Translations under genes and position numbers: made by a program | Assembly: GCF_002088975.1 (NCBI RefSeq) | Contig: NZ_NCST01000059.1 | Location: 19,822-83,821 of the forward strand | Direction of reading: 5' to 3' | Length of the DNA: 64,000 nt | From: Henriciella aquimarina | GTDB lineage: Bacteria; Pseudomonadota; Alphaproteobacteria; Caulobacterales; Hyphomonadaceae | Notes under the pieces: generated by a model | What the model was told of the DNA's origin: nothing | Databases searched by the model: none | The model's input: only the letters and a program-made list of their open reading frames with translations | Shown: positions 30,880 through 39,213 of the stretch, piece after piece | How the letters are laid out: every line of letters starts with the position of its first letter | Numbering within the stretch: the stretch's first letter is position 1

Positions 30880-32007
30880 ATGATCGTCGTGAACGGCAAA
30901 TTCCTGAGTGGCGGCGAGACGGGTGTGCACCGTGTCGCCCACCACATCCTGTCCGAACTCGATGCCATCCGGAAGGAAAGACAGGCCGCCGAAGAGACGG
31001 TCGCTGACGCCAAAATCCTCTGCTCACGCATGTTCCATGGCGAGCGCCCGCTGGAAAGCTTCGACTATGAAGTCTCGAAATTCCTGGTCTGGCAGCTCTG
31101 GGAACAGATCGAGCTGCCGCTGTCGCTGAAGAAGGACGACCTTCTTCTCAGCCTCTGCAATCTCGCCCCGGTCACGCGCCACCGCGCGATCACGATGATC
31201 CACGATGCGCAGGTCTTCCTGAGTGCGGAATCCTACAATCCGCTCTTCGCGCACTGGTACCAGTTCGCCTACCGGCAGATGGGCAAGCGCCAGCAGCACC
31301 TGCTGACTGTGTCGGACTTTTCCCGCCAGCAACTGGTGTCGGTCGGCATTGCCCCGGCCGAAAAGATCACCGTCGTCCCCAACGGGGTCGATCACCTCGC
31401 CCAGATCGAGGCTGAGACCGGCGTTCTGGAAAGGCTCGGCCTGGCACCCCAGGGCTACTGCCTCGCGCTCGCCAACACCCAGGCGCACAAGAATATCGGC
31501 CTGCTGCTGGAGGCTTTCCACGATCCGCGCCTGGCTGACACCCGGCTTGTCCTGTTTGGCACAGCGACGGCCGAGGACTTCGCCATGGCCGGCCACCCGC
31601 CGCCGCCAAACACCGTCTTTGCGGGCCGCGTCAGCGACGGCGCGCTGAAAACGCTGATGATGCAGGCCGGCGCGCTTCTCTTCCCGTCGCTGACGGAAGG
31701 CTTCGGCCTGCCGCCGCTGGAAGCCATGTATCTCGGCTGCCCGACCATTGTGAGCCCGTGCGGCGCCCTGCCCGAGATCTGCGGAGACGCCGCCCTCACC
31801 ATCGCGCCGGACGATGTCAGCGGCTGGGCCGACGCCATTATCTCGCTCCTCGGCGACAGCACGCTTCGCGCAGATCATGTCGCGCGCGGGCACAGGCAAG
31901 CGGCCAAATACACCTGGCGGAAGGCCGCCGAGATCGTCGACCGCGTCATCGCCGAGCATCTGCCCGTTTCAGCCGGGGAACGCTACGTCCCGGAACCGGA
32001 CCAGTAA
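30880..32007 (+). CDS. Glycosyltransferase family 4 protein
   Basis: A 375-residue GT-B fold enzyme. The N-terminal Gly motif (GKFLSGGETGVHRVAHHIL) binds the acceptor side. The C-terminal Glycos_transf_1 domain has TVVPNGVDH, LALANTQAHKNIGLLLEAF, and the donor-binding FPSLTEGFGLPPLEAMYLGCP with the EX7E-type glutamates. It transfers a sugar, probably from a nucleotide donor, in polysaccharide synthesis; a role in holdfast or capsule polysaccharide is possible but unproven. It stands alone and its 3' end overlaps the convergent DUF1413 gene by 25 bases. Confidence 0.92.
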   Translation: MIVVNGKFLSGGETGVHRVAHHILSELDAIRKERQAAEETVADAKILCSRMFHGERPLESFDYEVSKFLVWQLWEQIELPLSLKKDDLLLSLCNLAPVTRHRAITMIHDAQVFLSAESYNPLFAHWYQFAYRQMGKRQQHLLTVSDFSRQQLVSVGIAPAEKITVVPNGVDHLAQIEAETGVLERLGLAPQGYCLALANTQAHKNIGLLLEAFHDPRLADTRLVLFGTATAEDFAMAGHPPPPNTVFAGRVSDGALKTLMMQAGALLFPSLTEGFGLPPLEAMYLGCPTIVSPCGALPEICGDAALTIAPDDVSGWADAIISLLGDSTLRADHVARGHRQAAKYTWRKAAEIVDRVIAEHLPVSAGERYVPEPDQ

Positions 32008-32219
32008 TAGACCCGGCCACCGCCTTTCTTCTGGCCGGTATCCTCCACGCCGGGGAACTTGCCCGCGCGCACCGCTTCCATGAAGGCGCGCCCGGTCTTT
32101 ACCTTGTCGCCGATATAAAGCTCATCCCAGCCCGGTCCGTAGACGGGCGGAAAATGAAACTCACCTTCGTCGAGCTGTTCGATCCGTTTTTGCAGGCGGC
32201 TGATTTCTGTTTCGTCCAT
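31983..32219 (-). CDS. DUF1413-like small protein, 78 aa
   Basis: The product has a short N-terminal helix (EISRLQKRIEQLDEGEF), then PPVYGPGWDELYIGDKVKTG and RAFMEAVRAGKFPGV, then a Gly/Tyr-rich end. This WxxL...GDKVKTGRAF pattern resembles the DUF1413 family of unknown function. Start set at 32219, where the helix begins; a longer in-frame ORF to 32345 overlaps the next gene and is less likely. The 3' end overlaps the convergent glycosyltransferase gene. Confidence 0.65.
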   Translation of the reverse strand: MDETEISRLQKRIEQLDEGEFHFPPVYGPGWDELYIGDKVKTGRAFMEAVRAGKFPGVEDTGQKKGGGRVYYWSGSGT

Positions 32220-32265
32220 GATCAATTCAACAAACCTCCCCGCGCCCGGGTTTCCCAAAGCCCTG

Positions 32266-33837
32266 TTATGGCTGCACGTCCGGGCCATCGGCAAAGACCT
32301 GACCATAGAGCCAGGCGCCCGCCTCCGCGACACTGTCGCGCTCAAGATCCACCCTGGAATTCGCCGCGCGCATCAACTCCGTGCCGATCGCGCCCTGCAA
32401 CGGCTCGAGCGCATTGAGCAGCGCGGTGTTCTCGCCCGCCTCCGGCGAGACCAGCAGGAAGGCGTCATAGGGCGGCAGGACGGATAGCTCATCCTCAAGC
32501 AGCACCAGGTCGAAAGCATCGATCCGGCCATCGGTCGTATAGGCGGTGACGAGCCCCACCTCGCCGGTCTTCACCGCATCGTACATGAAGGCCGAATCCA
32601 TGCTGCGCGGCGTCAGCGATTGCAAGCCATAGGCGTCGCGCGTGCGCGTCCACTCCGCCCGGCCGAAGAATTCCGGGTCGCTGGCAATGGAAAGGTCGAG
32701 CCCCGACAGGTCCGAGATTGTCTCAAGATCGTAGTCTGCGGCTGTCTCCCGGCTGGTCGCAAAGGCATAGGCATTCTCGAAACCGAGCTTGCCAGACGCG
32801 AGCACGCCGCGCTCATTCATCAGCCAGGCGGTCACTTTCGCATACATGGCCGAGCGCTGGGCCGGCTCGTCGCGCTTCATCAGCGACGCCCAGATCGTGC
32901 CGGTATAATCGACATAGACGTCGATCGACCCGTTCGCCAGCGCATCGAAGGCGACCGTCGTGCCGAGCCCGTCGCGGATCTCGACACGCGCGCCCTTGGC
33001 TTCGAGTGTGCGCTTAAGCAGGTCGGCCAGGATGTATTGCTCGGTAAAGCCTTTCGAGCCGACCACAATCGTCTGGCCGTCGAGAGAGGTCGCCGCCGCC
33101 GGCCGCTCGACATCGCCCGCCCCGCTCGCCGCGCTGCCTCGGCTGGCAAACACGCTCAGCGCCGGGACGAGAATGAGGACGAGCCCCGCCAGGCCCGCGA
33201 TGGCATGGCCGCGCGCCCGCTTCTGGGCGGACTTCTCGAACTGGGCGATGACCTGGTCAAGCGCGAGCGCCAGCGCCGCCGAGACGAGACAGCCGAACAG
33301 CACCGCCGCCCAGTTGCGGGTCTGCAGGCCCTGGAAGATGTAATTGCCGAGGCTGCGCGCCCCGACCGGTGTCGACAGCGTCGCGGTGCCGACGACCCAG
33401 GCCGAGGCGGTGCGCAACCCCGCCACGATGACGGGCGCAGCCAGCGGCATGTCGACCTCGCGCAGGCGCTGGTTTGCGGTCATGCCCACCGCCAGCGCGG
33501 CTTCGCGGACATCGCGGTCGACCCCCTGAAGCCCGACAATCGTGTTCCGCAAGATGGGCAGGATGGAATAGAGCGAGAGCGCGGCAAAGGCCGGCCAGAA
33601 GCCGATCATCCCGCCCATCAGCGGCACCATCAGGGCGAGCAGCGCGAGCCCAGGAATGGTCTGCACGACACTCGCCGTCGCAAGCGCCGGCCCGGCCAGC
33701 GCCTGCCGGCGCGCCGAGACGATGCCGAGCGGCACCGAAATGACGAGCCCCATCAGCAGCGCACCGAGGGCGAGCCTCAGATGCCCGGCATAGTGGCCTG
33801 GAAAGACAGCCCATTCCTCGGCGAAGAGCCCGCTCAC
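32266..33837 (-). CDS. Glycine betaine/choline-type ABC transporter, fused permease and binding protein
   Basis: A 523-residue fusion. Residues ~1-215 are the BPD_transp_1 permease, with several transmembrane helices and the EAA-type loop (REAALAVGMTANQRL). After a transmembrane segment near 217-235, residues ~250-515 are an OpuAC-type substrate-binding domain (IVVGSKGFTEQYILADLL, VDYTGTIWASLM, LDLSIASDPEF). Such OpuCB-OpuCC fusions import compatible solutes such as glycine betaine. It overlaps its ATPase gene by 4 bases. Confidence 0.93.
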   Translation of the reverse strand: MSGLFAEEWAVFPGHYAGHLRLALGALLMGLVISVPLGIVSARRQALAGPALATASVVQTIPGLALLALMVPLMGGMIGFWPAFAALSLYSILPILRNTIVGLQGVDRDVREAALAVGMTANQRLREVDMPLAAPVIVAGLRTASAWVVGTATLSTPVGARSLGNYIFQGLQTRNWAAVLFGCLVSAALALALDQVIAQFEKSAQKRARGHAIAGLAGLVLILVPALSVFASRGSAASGAGDVERPAAATSLDGQTIVVGSKGFTEQYILADLLKRTLEAKGARVEIRDGLGTTVAFDALANGSIDVYVDYTGTIWASLMKRDEPAQRSAMYAKVTAWLMNERGVLASGKLGFENAYAFATSRETAADYDLETISDLSGLDLSIASDPEFFGRAEWTRTRDAYGLQSLTPRSMDSAFMYDAVKTGEVGLVTAYTTDGRIDAFDLVLLEDELSVLPPYDAFLLVSPEAGENTALLNALEPLQGAIGTELMRAANSRVDLERDSVAEAGAWLYGQVFADGPDVQP

Positions 33838-34604
33838 GCCCCCGCCTCCCGGAAAGCCTTGCCGACAGTCGCCGCCATCTGGCGCGGGGCGGCCAGCAGG
33901 TCCTCGACCGCCGGGGTGGCCGGCGCGGTAATCAGCTCATTGGCCGTGCCGGTCTGCACGATCTGACCGCCATCCATGACGGCGATGCGGTCGGCCAGCC
34001 GGAGCGCTTCGGAAAAATCGTGCGTGACGAGGACGGCGGCAAAGCCGAGCTCTTCACGCATGCGGGCAATGTCGGCGATGAGGCCGTCCTTGGTCAGCGG
34101 GTCGAGCGCGGCAAACGGCTCGTCCATCAGCACGATGTCCGGCTCACCCGCCAGCGCGCGGGCGAGGCCCACCCGCTGGCGCTGACCGCCGGACAATTCG
34201 CCCGGATAGCGGCCAGCATAGTCGCGCGCCGGCAGCCCGACCATGTCGAGCAGCGCTTCGAGCTTGGCCTGCTGGCGCGCGGTTTCCCAGCCGAGCAGCT
34301 TCGGGGTGACGAGGACGTTCTCGGCCACCGTCTTGTGCGGGAACAGCCCGGCATTCTGGATCACGAAGCCGATACGCCGGCGCCATTCATGGCCGGGCAT
34401 GTCGTGCGCGCGCACGCCGCCCAGCGTGACCGTGCCCTCATCGGGCTCGATCAGCCGGTTCAGCATTTTCAGCGTGGTGGTCTTGCCGCAGCCGGAATGG
34501 CCGATCAGGGCGAGGGTCTCGCCGGGTGCGAGCGCAAAGCTCACATGATCGACCGCCAGCGTGCCGGCAAAGGATTTGGTCAGCCGGTCAGCCTTCAGCA
34601 GCAT
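33834..34604 (-). CDS. Glycine betaine-type ABC transporter ATPase
   Basis: A 256-residue nucleotide-binding subunit with Walker A (GHSGCGKTT, residue ~35-43), Q-loop (FVIQNAGLFPHKT), signature LSGGQRQRVGLARAL, Walker B (DIVLMDEPFAALD) and switch His (LVTHD). It powers the adjacent fused permease/binding protein. It lacks the CBS domains at the C-terminus that sense ionic strength in OpuCA, so gating must differ or be absent. Confidence 0.94.
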   Translation of the reverse strand: MLLKADRLTKSFAGTLAVDHVSFALAPGETLALIGHSGCGKTTTLKMLNRLIEPDEGTVTLGGVRAHDMPGHEWRRRIGFVIQNAGLFPHKTVAENVLVTPKLLGWETARQQAKLEALLDMVGLPARDYAGRYPGELSGGQRQRVGLARALAGEPDIVLMDEPFAALDPLTKDGLIADIARMREELGFAAVLVTHDFSEALRLADRIAVMDGGQIVQTGTANELITAPATPAVEDLLAAPRQMAATVGKAFREAGA

Positions 34605-34622
34605 GACGGCGCCCCGGCCATA

Positions 34623-34832
34623 TCAGCCCTTGATGTCCTCACCCAGCACCGTCATCTGGAACTGGTAGGCCACCTCGCCTTCATCGACATCCTTGTAGAT
34701 CACGGCAATGAACTCCGCGCCGAGATAGACCTCGACGGAATCGTCGGTCTGGGTGCGGGCGACCAGCCGGATACCCGGATTGATCTTCTCTTTCAGATAC
34801 GCTTCGAGGCGTAGCGTCTCTTCCTTTTCCAT
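34623..34832 (-). CDS. DUF3126 family protein, 69 aa
   Basis: A small acidic alpha/beta protein: LEAYLKEKINPGIRLVARTQ, DDSVEVYLGAEFIAVIYKD and a C-terminal YQFQMTVL strand. This matches the DUF3126 family, small conserved alphaproteobacterial proteins of unknown function, usually found near cysE as here. The start follows GGAGTTCCCC-type sequence (minus strand: AGGAGTTCCCC). It lies between the ABC transporter and a small membrane protein. Confidence 0.8.
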   Translation of the reverse strand: MEKEETLRLEAYLKEKINPGIRLVARTQTDDSVEVYLGAEFIAVIYKDVDEGEVAYQFQMTVLGEDIKG

Positions 34833-34907
34833 GGGGAACTCCTGTCATTAACGCGACCGGGCTTAAGCCAATTGTTCACGGGCTTAAATGCCGGCGCCTG
34901 TTTTTTC

Positions 34908-35285
34908 TCAGTTCTCATAATAGGTCGGCGGCACACCGGCGACCGGCTGGGGCGTCTCCTTCCCGGGCTTGTCCTCGGGCGGATTGGCCAGCCGCCACAT
35001 CAGCGCCGTCACCCAGAAGAGAAATTCGATCACCGCCCGCGCGATCAGCGTCATGATGATGCCGAAAATGGTGTTCTCATTGACCAGCGTGCGGAACAGG
35101 AACTTGCCGCGCTCGTCCATGTTCGGGTCGCGGATCTGGCCCTCGATCCAGTTGGTGAAGTCCGACATCCGGTTCAGCAAGTCCGGGAAGAAGGCAAACC
35201 CCAGCAGCATCAGGATGATCACCATGAAGAAGGTCGCGACGATCTTCGAGGAGACCAGCGTAAATCCACCCAGCAGTTTAAGCAT
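34908..35285 (-). CDS. Small membrane protein of unknown function, 125 aa
   Basis: Two hydrophobic segments are visible (ATFFMVIILMLLGFAFFP at ~16-33, and TIFGIIMTLIARAVIEFLFWV at ~72-92), separated by a charged loop; the tail is Pro-rich. I do not recognise the family. It is co-directional with cysE and 65 bases from it, and may share its transcript. Confidence 0.7.
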   Translation of the reverse strand: MLKLLGGFTLVSSKIVATFFMVIILMLLGFAFFPDLLNRMSDFTNWIEGQIRDPNMDERGKFLFRTLVNENTIFGIIMTLIARAVIEFLFWVTALMWRLANPPEDKPGKETPQPVAGVPPTYYEN

Positions 35286-35349
35286 GCACGTGTCCCCGTC
35301 CGTTCAGACAGGAGACACTAGGGCAATGACCGGATCGGGCAAAGCCCGT

Positions 35350-36153
35350 CTATTTCGCGTCGGGAATGGTCTGGTCCATGCTGCGGGCCGGCTGGCTGGC
35401 CTCGCCGCCCACGATCCGTGCCGGCACGCCGGCCACGGTGGTATGCGCGGCGACATCCTTCAGCACCACACTGCCGGCGGCGATCTTGGCTTCGTCGCCG
35501 ACCGTGATGTTGCCGAGCACTTTCGCGCCGACGGACACCAGCACGCCCTTGCCGATCTTGGGGTGGCGGTCGCCGACCTCCTTGCCGGTCCCGCCCAGGG
35601 TGACGCCCTGCAGGATCGAACAGCCATCGCCGACCACGGCCGTCTCGCCGATGGTGATGCCGGAGGCATGGTCGAGCATGACGCCCTTGCCCATGCGCAC
35701 GGCCGGGTGGATGTCGACGCCGAACAGTTCGCTCGCGCGCGACTGGAAGTGGAAGGCCAGCGTCTCGCGGCCCTCGCGCCATAGCCGGTTGGCCACGCGG
35801 TGGGTCTGCAGGGCGAGAAAGCCCTTGAAGAAGAGGAAAGGCTGCAACATGCCGCGGCAGGCCGGGTCACGCTCGAGCACGGCCTGCATGTCCAGCTCGG
35901 CGGCTTCGACGATGGCCGGCTCATGCTCATAGATGCACGCGAAGATGTGGCGGATCTGCTGGGCGCCCATTTCCCGGCTGGCGAGCTTTTCAGCGAGATG
36001 GAAGCTCAGCGCCTGACAGATCGTGTCGTGCGAAAGAATGGCCGCATCGATATAACTGGCCAGCGCCGGCTCGTCGGCGGCGGCGGCGCGGGCTTCGAAA
36101 GCCAGGCGTTTCCAGGGCGGCGGCGGGGCGCCGATGTCGGGATTTTCGACCAT
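35350..36153 (-). CDS. cysE: Serine O-acetyltransferase CysE
   Basis: A 267-residue enzyme that acetylates L-serine with acetyl-CoA, the first committed step of cysteine synthesis. The N-terminal helical SATase domain (WKRLAFEARAAAADEPALAS...HDTICQALSFHLAEKL) is followed by a left-handed beta-helix with hexapeptide repeats (IHPAVRMGKGVMLDHA, with the catalytic His, then GETAVVGDGCSILQGVTLGG and VPARIVGG). Length and layout are normal for alphaproteobacterial CysE. Confidence 0.95.
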   Translation of the reverse strand: MVENPDIGAPPPPWKRLAFEARAAAADEPALASYIDAAILSHDTICQALSFHLAEKLASREMGAQQIRHIFACIYEHEPAIVEAAELDMQAVLERDPACRGMLQPFLFFKGFLALQTHRVANRLWREGRETLAFHFQSRASELFGVDIHPAVRMGKGVMLDHASGITIGETAVVGDGCSILQGVTLGGTGKEVGDRHPKIGKGVLVSVGAKVLGNITVGDEAKIAAGSVVLKDVAAHTTVAGVPARIVGGEASQPARSMDQTIPDAK

Positions 36154-36224
36154 TTGGGGAGGGCTCTCCTCGTCGCGGACGATTTGAGATGGCGAGATTG
36201 GCGGCGGGCTTCAAGTCTGCCCTG

Positions 36225-36833
36225 CTATTTTCCCACCCTCTCCCCTTTATGGATATAGCGGATGGCGAAGCCGTTCTGCATGGTCCGCACAACCTCACCC
36301 GTGAGATTGCCGACCGTGACCGTCTCGCCCACGGGCGGGGCCGGGCCATCGGCCTCGAAGGCGGCCCCGGAGAGCGAGATATCGATGGTGCGGCACTGGA
36401 TGACGCGCCCGTTGGAGCGGGCCACCATGGCAGGCCCACCGCCGGCATAGCGGGGCGCCTCGCGCTCATCGTCGAGTCCGAGCTGCTTGTAATTGCTCAG
36501 CCAGGTCAACCGGTCGGCAAGCTTGTCGCGCTTGCGGGCGGTGACGAGAAATTTCACGGCGAAACCCTGCTCGGTCTGGCGCACGACTTCGGCTTCCAGC
36601 CGGCCCAGATCGTCGAGATAACAGATCAGCTTCGACTGCATGTCCGGCTTGATGCGCGAGATCAGCTCCGCCCCGCCACAGGAAATATTGCGTGTCAGCA
36701 GCCCGTGATCGTCGGCTCCCTCACTGAGGAAACGGCCATTCAGCGAGAGGTCCACGCGCACATTGGCGCGGCGGTCCTTGCGCAGGTCGACCCGGCTCAG
36801 CGGCTGAATTCTGGGCTTGGGCTTGGCTTCCAC
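36225..36833 (-). CDS. Double PilZ-domain (c-di-GMP) protein
   Basis: A 202-residue protein with two PilZ modules. The first has RKDRR and NISCGG (residues ~14-55), the second REAPR and DISLSGA (residues ~117-150); both keep the RxxxR and (D/N)xSxxG ligand residues. PilZ domains bind cyclic di-GMP and change motility or surface attachment, which suits a stalked, holdfast-producing bacterium. No output domain is attached. Monocistronic; the next genes diverge. Confidence 0.9.
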   Translation of the reverse strand: MEAKPKPRIQPLSRVDLRKDRRANVRVDLSLNGRFLSEGADDHGLLTRNISCGGAELISRIKPDMQSKLICYLDDLGRLEAEVVRQTEQGFAVKFLVTARKRDKLADRLTWLSNYKQLGLDDEREAPRYAGGGPAMVARSNGRVIQCRTIDISLSGAAFEADGPAPPVGETVTVGNLTGEVVRTMQNGFAIRYIHKGERVGK

Positions 36834-36980
36834 GACGCACTCCCCTGTGAGCCACCTCCACTGTCATCCGGAGGCACGAACCCTGAACGCTAGGTCACAG
36901 TCCTTCATAAATGGTTGAAGGATTATGCAAACCTGACACTATCGTCATGAAAAATTAACGAGGGAAGGACATCCGCCGTC

Positions 36981-38624
36981 ATGAGCCAACCGCAAAGCTA
37001 TGACTATATCATTGTCGGCGCCGGCAGCGCAGGCTGTGTGCTCGCCAACCGTCTGAGCCTTGATCCGACAATCACGGTCTGCCTGATCGAGGCCGGCGGC
37101 AAGGACAAGAGCTTGATGGTGCGCATGCCCGCCGGGGTCGGCAATCTGATCAAGGAAGAGAACCCGCACAATTGGGGTTTCTACACCACGCCGCAAAAGC
37201 ACATGAACGACCGCAAGCTGTGGTGGCCGCGCGGCAAGGGCTGGGGCGGGTCCTCCTCCATCAACGGCATGGTCTATATTCGCGGCCACGCGCGCGACTA
37301 TGACCAGTGGCGCCAGTCCGGCCTGACCGGCTGGGGCTATAGCGACATCCTCCCCTATTTCCGCCGCTCGGAAGGCTATCGCGGCGAGGAGTCCACCTAT
37401 CACGGCACCGAAGGCCCGCTGGCGGTGGAGGAAAGCCCGCTCGATTCAGCCGCCTATGAGGCCTTCATCAAGAGTGGCGAGCAAGCCGGCTTCCCGCGCA
37501 CCGAAGACTTCAACGGCGCCCAGCAGGAAGGGATCGGCCCCTATCAACGCACCATCAATGACGGCGAGCGCTGGAGCACCTCCTTTGCCTTCCTGCGCCC
37601 CATCATGAAGGAGCGCGCCAATCTGACCGTCATGTCGACCGCGCTTGTCAGCCGCGTCGTCTTCCGCGGCGGGCGCGCGCACGGGGTCGAGACCGTTCCG
37701 GCGCGCGGCGCCGAGGCGCAAGTGGTCAAGGCGAACAAGGAGGTCATCCTCTGCGCGGGCGCCGTCCAGTCGCCGCAAATCCTCATGCTGTCGGGCATCG
37801 GCCCGGCCGAAGAGCTGCGCAAGCATGGCATCTCGCCCATCGCCGACCGGCCCGAGATCGGCCGCAACCTGCAGGACCATCTCGACGTCACCGTCGTTCA
37901 CAAGATGACCCAGAAGCTCTCGGCCTATTCCCAGCAGGCCGGGCTGAAGAAGATCGGCGTCGGCCTGAATTACCTCTTCCGCAAGCAGGGCCCCGGACGG
38001 GACAATTTCCTGCAGGCGGGCGCCTTCCTGAAGTCGCGCGAGGGCCTCGACCGGCCGGACCTGCAGCTGCACTATGTCAACGCCATCATGATCGAGCATG
38101 GCCGACAGGAGTTCAAATCCGACGGCTTCACCATCCATGCCTGCCAGTTGCGGCCCGAAAGCCGGGGCACCGTGACGCTCGCCAGCGGCGATCCGTTCGA
38201 CCATCCGCTGATCGACCCGAACTATCTCGCCACCGAGGAAGACCGCCGCGCCATTCGCGAAGGCGTGAAGATCTGCCGCGACATTGCCGGCCAGGACGCC
38301 TTCGCCCCGATGCGCGGCGATGAAATCCTGCCCGGCGAGAAGGTGAAGAGCGATGAGGAGATCGACGCCTTTGTCCGCGAGACCGGCGAGACGATCTATC
38401 ACCCGGTCGGCACGGTGCGCATGGGGATAGACGATGCCGCCCCGCTCGACGGCGACCTGAAGGTCCGCGGCGTCGAGGGTCTGCGCGTGGTCGATGCGTC
38501 CGTCATGCCGACGCTGATTGGCGGCAACACCAATGCGCCGACCATCATGATCGCGGAGAAGGCCGCCGACCTGATCCTCGGGCGCCCGGCCCCTGCCCCG
38601 ACCGAGATCGCCGAGCCGGCCTGA
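36981..38624 (+). CDS. GMC-family FAD oxidoreductase (choline-dehydrogenase-like)
   Basis: A 547-residue flavoprotein with the N-terminal FAD motif (YIIVGAGSAGCVLANRLS), the GMC signature 1 (WPRGKGWGGSSSINGMVYIRG) and signature 2 (GAVQSPQILMLSGIGP). The C-terminus carries the active-site His/Asn pair (YHPVGTVRMG and GGNTNAPTIMIAEKAA). It oxidises an alcohol; choline is the usual guess for this branch, but other alcohols are possible, and no betB aldehyde dehydrogenase is adjacent. Confidence 0.92.
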   Translation: MSQPQSYDYIIVGAGSAGCVLANRLSLDPTITVCLIEAGGKDKSLMVRMPAGVGNLIKEENPHNWGFYTTPQKHMNDRKLWWPRGKGWGGSSSINGMVYIRGHARDYDQWRQSGLTGWGYSDILPYFRRSEGYRGEESTYHGTEGPLAVEESPLDSAAYEAFIKSGEQAGFPRTEDFNGAQQEGIGPYQRTINDGERWSTSFAFLRPIMKERANLTVMSTALVSRVVFRGGRAHGVETVPARGAEAQVVKANKEVILCAGAVQSPQILMLSGIGPAEELRKHGISPIADRPEIGRNLQDHLDVTVVHKMTQKLSAYSQQAGLKKIGVGLNYLFRKQGPGRDNFLQAGAFLKSREGLDRPDLQLHYVNAIMIEHGRQEFKSDGFTIHACQLRPESRGTVTLASGDPFDHPLIDPNYLATEEDRRAIREGVKICRDIAGQDAFAPMRGDEILPGEKVKSDEEIDAFVRETGETIYHPVGTVRMGIDDAAPLDGDLKVRGVEGLRVVDASVMPTLIGGNTNAPTIMIAEKAADLILGRPAPAPTEIAEPA

Positions 38625-38627
38625 TCG

Positions 38628-39161
38628 TCAGGCGCTGAGGTCGGCGTCCCAGATGCTGCGGATATGGGCGTCGGCCTCGGGGCCGAGATTGACCCAGGCC
38701 AGCCGGCCGGTCGAGGCATTGGCGATCATCACCTGCTCCTCGGGGCTGACGACACCGGCCAGCGCCTGGCGCAGGTGCGTCTGGCGCACGCTTGAACGCA
38801 GCGCCCAGACGCCCGGCATGACCTGGGCAAACTTGCCCAGCCGGTTGAGCGCGCCCAGCAGCTGGCGTTCGTCGGTTTCGGCGAGGCGCGCAATGACGAG
38901 ATAGTTCGCCGGCTCTCCGGCCGGTGTCTCCTCCGCCTTGCCATGGGCGGCGAAGAGATCCTTCAACGCCGCAACCTCTCCGGCCGGACCGAAACTGCCG
39001 GTCTCCCTGTCGCTCACCTTGGTGTGCGGACCGATCCGGCGTTCGCGCGCAAAGCCCTGCATCTGGCCCAGCGTATAGGGGCCATAGACCGTACCATTGA
39101 CCTGGACGCGCCATTTCGGCGGGTCGATGTCGGAGAGGTTCAGGGCCGGATCGGTTGTCAT
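38628..39161 (-). CDS. GYF_2-domain protein with a Cas2-like C-terminal region
   Basis: A 177-residue protein. Residues ~17-70 (KWRVQVNGTVYGPYTLGQMQ, ending FARERRIGPHTKV) match the GYF_2 domain, a proline-rich-peptide-binding type fold. Residues ~85-170 read YLVIARLAETDERQLLGALN, QVMPGVWALRSS, and SPEEQVMIANAST; this beta-alpha-beta pattern resembles the ferredoxin-like fold of Cas2/VapD-type proteins. That likeness is an inference from pattern only, and there is no CRISPR array nearby. Start placed at 39161; the frame is open to 39197. Confidence 0.65.
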   Translation of the reverse strand: MTTDPALNLSDIDPPKWRVQVNGTVYGPYTLGQMQGFARERRIGPHTKVSDRETGSFGPAGEVAALKDLFAAHGKAEETPAGEPANYLVIARLAETDERQLLGALNRLGKFAQVMPGVWALRSSVRQTHLRQALAGVVSPEEQVMIANASTGRLAWVNLGPEADAHIRSIWDADLSA

Positions 39162-39213
39162 GGGCCGACACTCTTCAGATCGGCGGTGATTCTGCAATCG
39201 CCGTAGCGCGGCT

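Noticed and set aside
34857..34890. TTAA repeats near 34,850-34,890 as a CtrA box
   Set aside because: The spacing is 11 bases or more, not 7.
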